Assembly: GCA_934663885.1 (NCBI GenBank)
Contig: CAKUKW010000106.1
Span: forward strand, 1 to 7,183
Length of the DNA: 7,183 nt
Direction: 5' to 3'
From: an uncultured Tidjanibacter sp.
GTDB lineage: Bacteria; Bacteroidota; Bacteroidia; Bacteroidales; Rikenellaceae
The position numbers and the translations under genes are program-made. Of this stretch, positions 1 through 6,992 are shown one piece after another. Positions within the stretch are counted from its first letter, which is position 1; every line of letters starts with the position of its first letter. The notes below the pieces were generated by a model. It was not told where the DNA came from. It made no database searches and saw nothing but the letters and a program-made list of their open reading frames with translations.

Positions 1-2413
1 TGGGGCGAACCTGGAAGCCTACGATAATAGCGTTAGAAGCCATAGCGAGCATTACGTCCGATTCGGAAATCTGGCCCACTGCTTTGTGTATAACGTTGAG
101 CTGTACCTCTTCTTTCGAAAGCTTTATCAAAGAATCGGTCATGGCCTCTATAGAGCCGTCAACGTCGCCCTTGACGATAATGTTCAGCTCCTTGAAGTTG
201 CCTATCGCTATGCGGCGGCCGATCTCGTCGAGAGTAACGTGCTTCTGGGTTTTGAGGCCCTGTATTCGCTGTAGCTGCTCACGTTTGTTGGCCACTTCGC
301 GTGCGCTGCGGTCGTCCTCCATGACATTGAAGGTATCGCCCGCCTGGGGCGCTCCGTTAAGCCCCAGAATAAGTACCGGGGTAGAAGGCGGCGCGGCATC
401 GACTTTATGCCCGTTCTCGTTGAACATCGCCTTGACACGGCCCGAATAAGTCCCCGCTACCAGCGAATCGCCGATATGCAGTGTGCCGTTTTCAACGAGC
501 ACTGTCGCCACATAACCACGCCCCTTGTCCAGCGTAGACTCTATCACCGTACCTGTAGCTTTTTTTGACGGGTTGGCTTTGAGTTCCAGCAGTTCCGCTT
601 CCAAGAGAACTTTTTCAAGCAGTTTGTCGAGGTTGAGTCCTTGCTTGGCCGATATATCCTGCGACTGGTATTTGCCGCCCCAGTCCTCTACGAGGAGGTT
701 CATACCTGCGAGTTGCTCTTTTATGTGCTCGGGATTAGCTCCCGGCTTATCTATTTTATTAATGGCGAAAACCATCGGGACTCCCGCGGCCTGGGCGTGG
801 TTGATAGCCTCCTTGGTCTGGGGCATCACGCTGTCGTCCGCAGCCACGATAATAATAGCCACGTCCGTTACTTTCGCTCCGCGGGCTCGCATTGCTGTAA
901 AAGCCTCATGGCCCGGAGTGTCGAGGAACGTTATCTTCTTGCCGTTCCTTTCGACGCTGTATGCGCCGATATGCTGTGTAATACCTCCGGCTTCGCCTTC
1001 GATAACGTTTGTTTTACGGATATTGTCGAGCAATGACGTTTTACCGTGGTCAACGTGTCCCATGACTGCTACGATAGGCGGCCGTTCCACAAGGTTCTGG
1101 GTATCGTCCTCTTCTTCTGAAACGGATTCCTGTATATCTACGGTAACGAATTCAACCTGGTAACCGAATTCCTCGGCGACGATTACCAACGCTTCGGCAT
1201 CGAGCCTTTGGTTGATCGAGACCATCAATCCCAGGTTCATGCATGCCATTATGACGTCAGTAACAGGGACATTCATCATAGTAGCCAATTCGCTGACCGT
1301 TACGAACTCTGTTACTTTCAGGGTCGTTTCCTCCGACAGTGCGCGTTCCATCGCCTCGTCTTCGCGTGCACGCATTTCCTGTCTCTTCTCACGCCTGTAT
1401 TGTGAACCTTTGCTCTTTCCTCCCTTTGAGGTAAGGCGGGCAAGTGTGTCCTTTATCTGCTTCTGTACTTCTTCGTCGCTAACTTCAGGGCGTACTACCG
1501 GTTTTACGGCAGGGCCTTTCTTCCTATCTTTCCTGGAGTGGGGTTGTCCCTGTCCCTGGCCATGACCGGGGCCTTTTTGGCCGCCGTGCTGAGGCTTCGA
1601 ACCCTGGGCGGACTGCTGCTTGGTGGGGTCGACTTTCTCTTTGCCAATCCTTTTGCGCTTCTCCCGCCGCTGCGAATCGCCGCTACTTTTAGGCGCGAAA
1701 CCGCCTACGTCGATCTTGCCGAGTACCTTGGGCCCTGAAAGCTTTGCACCGTCGTCGGGACGGAAAACATCCACCTTTTTCTCGGCCATACGTTCGTCGT
1801 ATGTTTTCTCCTTCTGCTCGGTCGTCGCTTTGTCGGCCTGTTTAGTCTCCTGCGCGGGGGCTGTCTTTTCGAATACCTGAGGCCTTACATAAGGAGCCTT
1901 GATTTCGGGCGCTTTTACCTCCGGTACTTTTACCTCCGGTACTTTTACTTCGGGTGCTTTTTCCGGCTCCCTGGCTTTCACGGGCTCTTTATGCTTTTCC
2001 TGCTTCTTGGTTTCAGGTTGCTTTGAAACCTCCGGCTGTTTCTTTTCCGAGAGATCTATCTTGCCGATTATCTTCGGTCCCGCGAGATCCTCTTTCGCGC
2101 TAATAACACCGCTTTTTATAACGACTTCTTCCTTGAAATCGCTCATTTCGCTTTCGGGCGTATCTTTCTTGTCATGCAACGATACGCTCTCGGGTTTCAT
2201 GTTTATGCGGTCGCGTATGTTGGCATGTCCGGCGGAACTCCGGTTGCCGCCGAATTCCTTTTCGATAACGGCATAAGCATCCGGTTCGACCAATGTATTG
2301 GGCGAACTTTCTATCTTGATACCTTTTTTATCAAGGAAATCGGTTATCGTGGCAATTCCCACCTTAAACTCCTTTGCAACCTGTAGGAGCCTTATTTTTC
2401 TATCGTTCGGCAT
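1..2413 (-). CDS. infB: Translation initiation factor IF-2, 3' end cut off by the window
   Basis: IF2 is the cytoplasmic GTPase that brings initiator fMet-tRNA to the 30S subunit and promotes 50S joining. I read 804 codons from the ATG at 2413 with no stop. An IF2_N-like domain spans about residues 1-55 (starts [16 protein letters not shown]). A long Lys/Glu/Pro-rich linker follows, with VKVPE repeats at 152-174 and a Gly/Gln-rich stretch. A second IF2_N domain lies at about 365-425. The G domain shows GHVDHGKT (452-459), DTPGH (498-502), NKID (552-555) and SAK (588-590). A beta-barrel domain II begins near 619, and domain III includes KGDVDGS from 748. The reading ends at VGFQVRP (798-804), so the rest of domain III and the fMet-tRNA-binding C-terminal domain, probably 150-180 residues, lie outside. 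It is the third gene of rimP-nusA-infB, 59 bases after nusA. Identification is secure. Confidence 0.98.
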   Translation of the reverse strand, partial: MPNDRKIRLLQVAKEFKVGIATITDFLDKKGIKIESSPNTLVEPDAYAVIEKEFGGNRSSAGHANIRDRINMKPESVSLHDKKDTPESEMSDFKEEVVIKSGVISAKEDLAGPKIIGKIDLSEKKQPEVSKQPETKKQEKHKEPVKAREPEKAPEVKVPEVKVPEVKAPEIKAPYVRPQVFEKTAPAQETKQADKATTEQKEKTYDERMAEKKVDVFRPDDGAKLSGPKVLGKIDVGGFAPKSSGDSQRREKRKRIGKEKVDPTKQQSAQGSKPQHGGQKGPGHGQGQGQPHSRKDRKKGPAVKPVVRPEVSDEEVQKQIKDTLARLTSKGGKSKGSQYRREKRQEMRAREDEAMERALSEETTLKVTEFVTVSELATMMNVPVTDVIMACMNLGLMVSINQRLDAEALVIVAEEFGYQVEFVTVDIQESVSEEEDDTQNLVERPPIVAVMGHVDHGKTSLLDNIRKTNVIEGEAGGITQHIGAYSVERNGKKITFLDTPGHEAFTAMRARGAKVTDVAIIIVAADDSVMPQTKEAINHAQAAGVPMVFAINKIDKPGANPEHIKEQLAGMNLLVEDWGGKYQSQDISAKQGLNLDKLLEKVLLEAELLELKANPSKKATGTVIESTLDKGRGYVATVLVENGTLHIGDSLVAGTYSGRVKAMFNENGHKVDAAPPSTPVLILGLNGAPQAGDTFNVMEDDRSAREVANKREQLQRIQGLKTQKHVTLDEIGRRIAIGNFKELNIIVKGDVDGSIEAMTDSLIKLSKEEVQLNVIHKAVGQISESDVMLAMASNAIIVGFQVRP
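1902..1961 (-). repeat. Four imperfect 15-base tandem repeats inside infB
   Basis: Four consecutive 15-base units lie at 1902-1916, 1917-1931, 1932-1946 and 1947-1961. The two middle copies are identical (plus strand ACCTCCGGTACTTTT) and the outer two differ at a few positions. The unit keeps frame and encodes the pentapeptide VKVPE and close variants, around residues 152-174 of IF2. The repeats sit in the disordered linker between the N-terminal domain and the second IF2_N domain, a part of IF2 that varies in length between species. Copy number is therefore likely to vary without loss of function. Confidence 0.9.
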
Positions 2414-2472
2414 ATCTTTATCTGTTTCGTTCTTACGGTGTTATGGGTTTCTTCTTTAAATATACAGGTTGG

Positions 2473-3702
2473 TTATTCAAACTCCGATTTAAGGATGTTG
2501 ACCACTTCCGTTACCGTTTCTTCTTCAAGGTCGGTACGGCGGGCAAGCTCTTCGGCGGAGAGTTCCAGAACGCTTTTGGCCGTGTCACACCCGATTGCTT
2601 TCAGGGCGTCGATTATCCACTGCTCGATTTCGTCCGAGAATTCCTGCAAATCCACGTCTTCTTCCTCCACGTCGCGGTAAACGTCTATATCGTATCCGGT
2701 CAGCATGCTCGCCAGGCGTATGTTGAGCCCCCCTTTTCCGATAGCGAGCGAGACCTCGCTGGGTTTGAGGTAGACCGAGGCGGTCTTACGTTCCTCGTCT
2801 ATCGATATGGATGATATTTTAGCGGGATTCAGCGCGCGCTGTATGAGCAGCTGGGTATTCGATGTCCAGTTTACCACGTCGATATTCTCGTTGCGCAGCT
2901 CTTTAACTATCGAGTAAATACGCGAGCCTTTCATACCTACGCAGGCTCCTACAGGGTCGATACGCTCGTCGTAAGACTCCACGGCTACTTTGGCCCTTTC
3001 GCCCGGGATGCGGACTATCTTTTTTATCGTGATCAGTCCGTCGTATATTTCAGGGACTTCCTGTTCGAACAGCCTTTCGAGGAACTCGGGGGCCGTACGC
3101 GAAAGTATGATAACGGGAGAGTTGTTCCGCATCTCCACTTTCGACACGATGGCGCGGATAGTGTCGCCTTTGCGGAAAAAGTCGCTCGGTATCTGCTCGC
3201 TTTTCGGCAGTACCAGTTCATTGTCCTCGTCGTCGAGCACCAGTATCTCTTTTTTCCATACCTGGTAGACTTCCCCCGTAATGATTTCGCCCACCCTTTC
3301 GCTGTATTTTTCGAAAAGGTTCGCTTTTTCCAGGTCGAGGATTCTGGAGGCGAGGTTCTGGCGCAGTGAGAGCACCGAACGCCTTCCGAAATCCTGCAAT
3401 TTTATCTCATCGGCCACCTCTTCACCCACCTCGTAGGATTCGTCCAGTTTGCGGGCTTCGGTGAGCCCTACCTGCTGGTTGGGGTCTTCGACTTCGTTAT
3501 CGTTTACTATGATACGGTTGCGCCATATCTCAAGGTCGCCCTTGTCGGTGTTGATAATGATGTCGTAATTCTCGTCCGTACCGTAGGTTTTGATGAGGTG
3601 GTGGCGGAAAACATCCTCCAATACCCCTATGAGTGTGCTGCGGTCGATATTCTTAAGCTCTTTGAACTCTGCAAAATTGCTTATGAGATTGAGATTGTCC
3701 AT
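2473..3702 (-). CDS. nusA: Transcription termination/antitermination factor NusA
   Basis: NusA binds RNA polymerase and nascent RNA and modulates pausing, termination and antitermination. The 409-residue product has the full core: N-terminal RNAP-binding domain at about 1-130, S1 domain at about 137-202 (starting near GEIITGEVYQVW), then two KH domains. KH1 carries GMKGSRI at 256-262 and KH2 carries IGKGGLNIRLAS at 321-332, both with the GxxG RNA-binding loop. The C-terminus (about 345-409) is acidic with one helical hairpin-like segment (ALKAIGCDTAKSVLELSAEEL). The two long acidic repeats of E. coli NusA (495 residues) are absent, as in most non-proteobacterial NusA. The ATG at 3702 gives a normal NusA N-terminus. 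It lies 51 bases after rimP and 59 before infB, with no TAnnTTTG match in either gap, so co-transcription is likely. Confidence 0.98.
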   Translation of the reverse strand: MDNLNLISNFAEFKELKNIDRSTLIGVLEDVFRHHLIKTYGTDENYDIIINTDKGDLEIWRNRIIVNDNEVEDPNQQVGLTEARKLDESYEVGEEVADEIKLQDFGRRSVLSLRQNLASRILDLEKANLFEKYSERVGEIITGEVYQVWKKEILVLDDEDNELVLPKSEQIPSDFFRKGDTIRAIVSKVEMRNNSPVIILSRTAPEFLERLFEQEVPEIYDGLITIKKIVRIPGERAKVAVESYDERIDPVGACVGMKGSRIYSIVKELRNENIDVVNWTSNTQLLIQRALNPAKISSISIDEERKTASVYLKPSEVSLAIGKGGLNIRLASMLTGYDIDVYRDVEEEDVDLQEFSDEIEQWIIDALKAIGCDTAKSVLELSAEELARRTDLEEETVTEVVNILKSEFE

Positions 3703-3753
3703 TGTTTTGAGTGACAGGTTTTGATTATTATTCGCTATATATTTTTTATCTCT

Positions 3754-4221
3754 TTACTTGAAGTCGAGGTATTCCTTGGTGCTCTTTATTTCGTCGAAGG
3801 AATATGTCTTTTCGACGTCGAATACCTGTTTTTTCTTTTTTCCTTCCACGGTGCGGCTTTCCTGGTAGGCGACGGTGAGGGAATTTTCCGTAGCGTCCTT
3901 CAGTTCGGCGAGTATTTTGGTGCCGTTCTTGAGCAGCACCTCTACCGGGCGGCCGGTAAGTTTACGGTATTGTCTCAGAACTTTCAGCGGATAGCCTACG
4001 CCGGCCGAAGTTACGGTAAGCTGGAAATCCTCCTCGTCGCGGTCGAACTGCGATTCGACGGCCCTGCTCAAAGCAACGCAATCGTCTATGTCGACCGAGC
4101 CGTCGCTGTCTATCGTTATCTCGACATCGTTCCCGGGGGTGCATGCGACATCCACGAGGAAAAGCTCCGTTCCTTCGAGCTCCCTATCGACGGTTGATTT
4201 TATTTTATCTATATCTATCAT
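3754..4221 (-). CDS. rimP: Ribosome maturation factor RimP
   Basis: RimP assists assembly of the 30S subunit. The product has 155 residues, a normal family length. An N-terminal alpha/beta domain occupies about 1-80, with VEITIDSDGSVDIDDC at 33-48 followed by a helix that starts VALSRAVE, which is the typical RimP strand-loop-helix. The segment TSAGVGYPLK (71-80) matches the family's SSPGxxRPL turn in a divergent form. A C-terminal SH3-like domain covers about 85-155. I chose the ATG at 4221 (MIDIDKIK). The frame stays open upstream to a TTG at 4359, but that TTG overlaps the candidate -7 box and the extra 46 residues would come from a GC-rich hairpin leader and do not resemble RimP. It is the first gene of rimP-nusA-infB. 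The call rests on this motif pattern and on position; overall similarity in the family is low. Confidence 0.95.
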   Translation of the reverse strand: MIDIDKIKSTVDRELEGTELFLVDVACTPGNDVEITIDSDGSVDIDDCVALSRAVESQFDRDEEDFQLTVTSAGVGYPLKVLRQYRKLTGRPVEVLLKNGTKILAELKDATENSLTVAYQESRTVEGKKKKQVFDVEKTYSFDEIKSTKEYLDFK

Positions 4222-4253
4222 GAATGTAATCGTCTGATAATAATAGTTGTAAA

Positions 4254-4327
4254 GGGCGCTTCGCCATACCCAGCCGCCTGCTTCCGGCCGGGGCTTATTA
4301 CGAAATTTGGGGACTCTCGTCCCCAAA
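4254..4327 (-). promoter_or_regulatory. Foldable GC-rich leader of the rimP-nusA-infB operon
   Basis: Read on the minus strand, the untranslated leader begins with a perfect 9-bp hairpin. Its arms are 4327-4319 (TTTGGGGAC) and 4314-4306 (GTCCCCAAA), closed by GAGA, a GNRA-type tetraloop. Downstream is a GC-rich segment that can pair GCCG with CGGC at about 4293-4278. A small 4-bp hairpin with loop AAG follows at 4265-4255 (GGCG/CGCC). After the first stem the RNA continues with only three U residues, so it does not look like a standard intrinsic terminator. I do not recognise a known riboswitch class. A role in operon control, for instance by NusA or ribosome assembly factors, is inference. 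Confidence 0.5.
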
Positions 4328-4356
4328 CCTGTGCTTTTGTTAACCCGTAACGGATG

Positions 4357-4364
4357 CAAATATA
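4357..4364 (-). promoter_or_regulatory. Candidate -7 promoter element of the rimP operon
   Basis: The minus strand reads TATATTTG, an exact match to the Bacteroidetes -7 consensus TAnnTTTG, 135 bases upstream of the rimP start. Transcription would begin near 4350 and give a leader of about 130 nt. No TTTG is present 19-21 bases further upstream; that space is taken by AT-rich heptamer repeats, so the -33 element is weak or absent. Confidence 0.5.
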
Positions 4365-4371
4365 CAATATA

Positions 4372-4406
4372 ATTATGGATTATGAATTATAAATTATGAA
4401 TTATTT
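4372..4406. repeat. Five tandem 7-base AT-rich repeats upstream of the rimP promoter
   Basis: Five consecutive heptamers read ATTATGG, ATTATGA, ATTATAA, ATTATGA and ATTATTT on the plus strand. The array starts eight bases upstream (in rimP direction) of the candidate -7 box, covering the place where a -33 element would sit. A 14-base segment of the array (4382-4395) recurs as a perfect inverted copy at 4492-4505. Confidence 0.85.
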
Positions 4407-4505
4407 TAGTTAAATAATATAATCGTTTTATAATTAGGCAATATCAGTGCCTGTGTTACTGAGATTATTACCCTGAAATGATTAACTCATCAATTTATAA
4501 TTCAT
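4382..4505. repeat. 14-bp perfect inverted repeat pair flanking 96 bp, next to the lpxA stop
   Basis: ATGAATTATAAATT at 4382-4395 is the exact reverse complement of 4492-4505. The right arm ends one base before the lpxA stop codon (4508-4506). The 96 bases between the arms are AT-rich and non-coding. They contain one small 5-bp hairpin at 4436-4452 (AGGCA/TGCCT). The arrangement could be a short mobile-element remnant, a transcript-end structure for lpxA, or by-chance pairing within low-complexity AT sequence. The sequence alone does not decide. Confidence 0.6.
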
Positions 4506-5306
4506 TTACTCGTCTTCCGCCGCTATCTGCGGGTTGTACGGTTTCAATATTCCCCTCTTGGAGTTACGGATGAAGTCCACGATAAGGTCGCGTTCGTAAC
4601 TTTGCGGAAACTGCGCCATTACTATGTCACACGCCCTGCCGTAATTGTGCCCGTCCTGGAAGATTATCCTGAACATGTCCTGTATTTGCGCTACCTGCTC
4701 CGATGAGAATCCGCGGCGGCGAAGGCCTATGAAATTGGCTCCCACGAAAGTGACGGGATAACGCGCAGCTTTTACATACGGAGGTACGTCCTTGCTTACC
4801 AGCGAACCCCCGCTGATCATCGCATGTTCACCGATGCGAGTAAACTGGTGCACGGCGGAACCCCCGCCTATTATCACCCAGTCGCCCACTTCCACTTCTC
4901 CGGCCAGTAGTACGTTATTAACTATTACACAGTTGTTTCCAACCGTGCAATCGTGTGCAACATGCGCGCAGGCCATTATGAGATTGTTATTACCGATAAC
5001 GGTTTTGCCCTTTGCGGCTGTACCGCGGTTGATGGTGGCGCTTTCCCTGACGGTATTGTAGTCGCCCATTTCCACGGTTGAGTATTCACCCTTGAACTTG
5101 AGGTCCTGCGGGATTCCGGCTATTACCGCTCCCGGATGTATCCGGCAGCCTTTACCCATTCGGGTTCCGTCATTTATGACCGCATGCGGCCCTATCCATG
5201 AATCGTCGCCTATTGTTACATCGCCGGCAATATATGCGAAAGGTTCGACTGTTACATTCTGTCCCAGTTTGGCGTCGGGATGCACGTAGGCTAGGTTGCT
5301 TATCAT
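4506..5306 (-). CDS. lpxA: UDP-N-acetylglucosamine O-acyltransferase LpxA
   Basis: LpxA moves a 3-hydroxyacyl chain from acyl-ACP to the 3-OH of UDP-GlcNAc, the first step of lipid A synthesis, in the cytoplasm. The 266-residue product matches family length (E. coli 262). Left-handed beta-helix hexapeptide repeats cover about 1-187, and a helical C-terminal domain follows from about 191 (NFIGLRRRGFS). H118 in CAHVAHDCTVG aligns with catalytic H125 of E. coli, H115 with H122, and H153 in AVHQF with H160. G166 aligns with E. coli G173, the acyl-chain ruler position, which permits a long chain; the exact length cannot be read. E137 aligns with E. coli H144. The ATG at 5306 gives the standard start MISNLAYVHP. 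It lies 154 bases after lpxC-fabZ, with hairpins and a candidate promoter between. Confidence 0.98.
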   Translation of the reverse strand: MISNLAYVHPDAKLGQNVTVEPFAYIAGDVTIGDDSWIGPHAVINDGTRMGKGCRIHPGAVIAGIPQDLKFKGEYSTVEMGDYNTVRESATINRGTAAKGKTVIGNNNLIMACAHVAHDCTVGNNCVIVNNVLLAGEVEVGDWVIIGGGSAVHQFTRIGEHAMISGGSLVSKDVPPYVKAARYPVTFVGANFIGLRRRGFSSEQVAQIQDMFRIIFQDGHNYGRACDIVMAQFPQSYERDLIVDFIRNSKRGILKPYNPQIAAEDE

Positions 5307-5357
5307 TAGTTAGTGTGTTTTCCGGTGTTAAAAGCCCTGTGTGACAGGCATAAACTG

Positions 5358-5365
5358 CAAACGTA
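5358..5365 (-). promoter_or_regulatory. Candidate -7 promoter element of lpxA
   Basis: The minus strand reads TACGTTTG, an exact TAnnTTTG match, 51 bases upstream of the lpxA ATG. Upstream, TGTG at 5392-5389 is the nearest thing to a -33 TTTG, with a spacing of 23 bases, slightly longer than usual. Transcription would start near 5351. The first transcribed bases could form a small 5-bp hairpin (5348-5336, ACAGG/CCTGT read on the plus strand as CCTGT-GTG-ACAGG). If used, lpxA would have its own promoter in addition to any read-through from lpxC-fabZ. Confidence 0.45.
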
Positions 5366-5417
5366 ATAAATTATTTTTTATTGTTTTGCACATTGGTTAT
5401 TAATTCGATATTAAATA

Positions 5418-5445
5418 ATAATCCGCCCCCAACAGGGCGGATTAT
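5418..5445 (-). terminator. Strong hairpin downstream of lpxC-fabZ, likely terminator or attenuator
   Basis: A perfect 11-bp stem pairs 5445-5435 (ATAATCCGCCC on the minus strand) with 5428-5418 (GGGCGGATTAT) around a 6-base loop. The minus-strand RNA then continues UAUUUAAUA, a U/A tail weaker than a classical U-tract. It begins 15 bases after the lpxC-fabZ stop codon. It could end or reduce transcription before lpxA, or protect the 3' end of lpxC-fabZ mRNA. On the plus strand the stem is followed by CG and no T-run. Confidence 0.65.
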
Positions 5446-5447
5446 CG

Positions 5448-5460
5448 CGGGAGATTCCCG
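5448..5460 (-). other. Small hairpin abutting the lpxC-fabZ stop codon
   Basis: A 5-bp stem (CGGGA/TCCCG) with a 3-base loop starts on the base right after the TAA of lpxC-fabZ and lies two bases before the larger 11-bp hairpin. Together they form a tandem hairpin at the transcript end. Confidence 0.5.
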
Positions 5461-6849
5461 TTATTTGTTTTTTATCACCTGCGCCATGAAAAACGCCTCG
5501 GTAGTTACTACTCCGTTAACGTATGCTTTCGCGTCCATCATCACTATCCCGCGGCGTATGGGCTCCGTCAGTTTCAGCTCGAACTGGAGTGTATCGCCCG
5601 GGACTATTTTTTGTTTGAAACGAACATTGTCTATTTTCAGAAAATATGTCGAATATCTTTCGGGCTCTTCTACTTTACTAAGCGCAAGGAGACCTCCGCA
5701 TTGCGCCATAGCCTCGAGTATAAGCACCCCGGGCATTACGGGTTCTTCAGGGAAATGGCCCACGAAGAAAGGCTCGTTCATTGTAACGTTCTTGACTCCC
5801 CCCACGCTGTCGTCGTCGATGTGGAAAATCCTGTCGACCAGAAGGAACGGGGGGCGGTGGGGTAGTATAGACTTGATTTTATTTATATCGTATACCGGCT
5901 CCGCCGCAGGGTCGTAAACGAACTGCGGTCTGTTGGCATCCCGCTTAACGCTCTTTCTCAGTAGTTTCGCGGTCTCGGTATTGACGTAATGACCGGGCCT
6001 GACGGCGAAAACTTTTCCTTTTAGCCGGACTCCCAGCAATGCAAGGTCACCAAGAACGTCGAGGAGCTTATGGCGGGCTATTTCGTTGTTGAACCTAAGG
6101 TTCACGTTGTTCACGTAACCGTCTTTGAGTTTTATGTCTTTTTTGTTGAATACCGATGCTATGCGCGAGACCTCTTCTTCGCTGGTCGCGTAGTCGCCCA
6201 CGACGATAGCATTGTCGAGGTCGCCTCCTTTGATCAGTCCCGCTTTGAGCAGGAGCTCCAGTTCGTTCATGAAAACGAATGTGCGGCAGGGGGCTATTTC
6301 CGTCTGGAAATCGTCCACTTCCGAATAACACGCATATTGGTTCCCAACTACCCGTGAATCGTAATCGACATGCACCGACACACTGAAACTGTCATCCGGA
6401 TATATTATTATTTCCGCACCCTTGTCCGGAAACTTGAATTCTTCCTTTTCCCTTACTTCATAATACCTGCGGTCGGCGGCCTGCTCGTAGTTACCCGTTT
6501 CCGTTATGGCTTTTGCATAGTCTTTGGCCGAGCCGTCGAGTATCGGTACTTCAGGGCCGGAGACTTCCACCCATGCGTTGTCGATACCCAGGGTCCAGAT
6601 AGCGGCCATGACATGCTCTATGGTATGTACCTTGTTGCCGTCTTTCTCTATCGTCGTGCCGCGGGATGTATCCGTAACATAGTCGCAAAGCGCAGGTATC
6701 TCGGGATTTCCTTCGATGTCGGTTCTTTTGAATATGATTCCTGTGTTTTCCGGTGCGGGAAGAATGGTCATTTTAACGGCCTCCCCTGTATGGAGGCCTT
6801 TGCCTTCGAAACTGACCGCTTTTTTCAGTGTTCTTTGTTTGTCGGACAT
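5461..6849 (-). CDS. lpxC-fabZ: Bifunctional UDP-3-O-acyl-GlcNAc deacetylase / 3-hydroxyacyl-ACP dehydratase (LpxC-FabZ fusion)
   Basis: The 462-residue chain joins two cytoplasmic enzymes. The N-terminal LpxC part (about 1-300) is the zinc deacetylase that makes the committed step of lipid A synthesis. It has TIEHVMAA with E78/H79 (same numbers as E. coli), and H260 and D264 in IARHKLLDVLGDL, matching zinc ligands H238 and D242. H287 in RPGHYVN matches catalytic H265. After a linker near 300-320, FabZ (about 320-462) has ILPHRPPFLLVDR and the catalytic pair H365 (VGHFPEEP) and E379 (GVLILEAMAQ). It dehydrates 3-hydroxyacyl-ACP for fatty acid elongation. Both active sites look complete and no frameshift is present. 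This fusion is well known in Bacteroidota. The ATG at 6849 has an AGGA at 6858-6855, seven bases upstream. FabZ and LpxA use the same type of 3-hydroxyacyl-ACP, so linking them to LpxC may balance the two pathways (inference). Confidence 0.98.
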   Translation of the reverse strand: MSDKQRTLKKAVSFEGKGLHTGEAVKMTILPAPENTGIIFKRTDIEGNPEIPALCDYVTDTSRGTTIEKDGNKVHTIEHVMAAIWTLGIDNAWVEVSGPEVPILDGSAKDYAKAITETGNYEQAADRRYYEVREKEEFKFPDKGAEIIIYPDDSFSVSVHVDYDSRVVGNQYACYSEVDDFQTEIAPCRTFVFMNELELLLKAGLIKGGDLDNAIVVGDYATSEEEVSRIASVFNKKDIKLKDGYVNNVNLRFNNEIARHKLLDVLGDLALLGVRLKGKVFAVRPGHYVNTETAKLLRKSVKRDANRPQFVYDPAAEPVYDINKIKSILPHRPPFLLVDRIFHIDDDSVGGVKNVTMNEPFFVGHFPEEPVMPGVLILEAMAQCGGLLALSKVEEPERYSTYFLKIDNVRFKQKIVPGDTLQFELKLTEPIRRGIVMMDAKAYVNGVVTTEAFFMAQVIKNK

Positions 6850-6856
6850 AGATTTC

Positions 6857-6970
6857 CTAAAATTTAATCGCTTGGGCAGTATGCCTCAGAGGGTGTTTTG
6901 AAGTTTTGAATTTCGTGCTTTTTGTTCTTTCCCGTTCTTTTTGCCTGTGATTTTCTTCACATAATCCCAT
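6857..6970 (-). CDS. Possible 37-residue basic peptide just upstream of lpxC-fabZ
   Basis: An ATG at 6970 opens a 37-codon frame ending in TAG at 6859-6857, eight bases before the lpxC ATG. Its product starts MGLCEENHRQKERERTKST and is rich in Lys and Arg, with no recognisable domain. A GAGGAG at 6980-6975 sits four bases before the ATG, closer than ideal, although ribosome-binding motifs carry less weight in Bacteroidetes. The TAG overlaps the AGGA that probably serves lpxC, so translation of this frame could affect ribosome access to lpxC. I do not recognise it, and a chance frame in an AT-rich leader is at least as likely. Confidence 0.2.
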   Translation of the reverse strand: MGLCEENHRQKERERTKSTKFKTSKHPLRHTAQAIKF

Positions 6971-6992
6971 TATGCTCCTCAAATCCCCGGAT

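Noticed and set aside
525..1163. Long plus-strand reading frame of 212 codons
   Set aside because: It is antisense to the IF2 G domain, whose motifs are intact on the minus strand. The product is Ser-rich, low in complexity and has no domain, as expected for a shadow frame.
1899..2276. Plus-strand frame with a repeated TSGTF-like pattern, resembling a repeat protein
   Set aside because: The pattern is only the reverse reading of the 15-base repeats that encode VKVPE in IF2; the minus-strand frame explains the sequence.
4255..4265. GGCG-AAG-CGCC hairpin as the ribosome-proximal part of a known riboswitch
   Set aside because: I could not match the surrounding sequence to the conserved cores of the TPP, cobalamin or other riboswitches I know, so I only describe it as part of a foldable leader.
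4222..4359. 46-residue N-terminal extension of RimP from a TTG at 4359
   Set aside because: The TTG lies inside the candidate -7 box, the sequence encodes hairpins rather than RimP-like residues, and the ATG at 4221 gives a normal family start and length.
4436..4452. Hairpin AGGCA/TGCCT after lpxA as a terminator
   Set aside because: The stem is only 5 bp with a 7-base loop and no U-tract follows on either strand.
5461..6849. LpxC-FabZ fusion as a novel gene fusion
   Set aside because: The architecture is well established in Bacteroidota, and both catalytic sites are ordinary.
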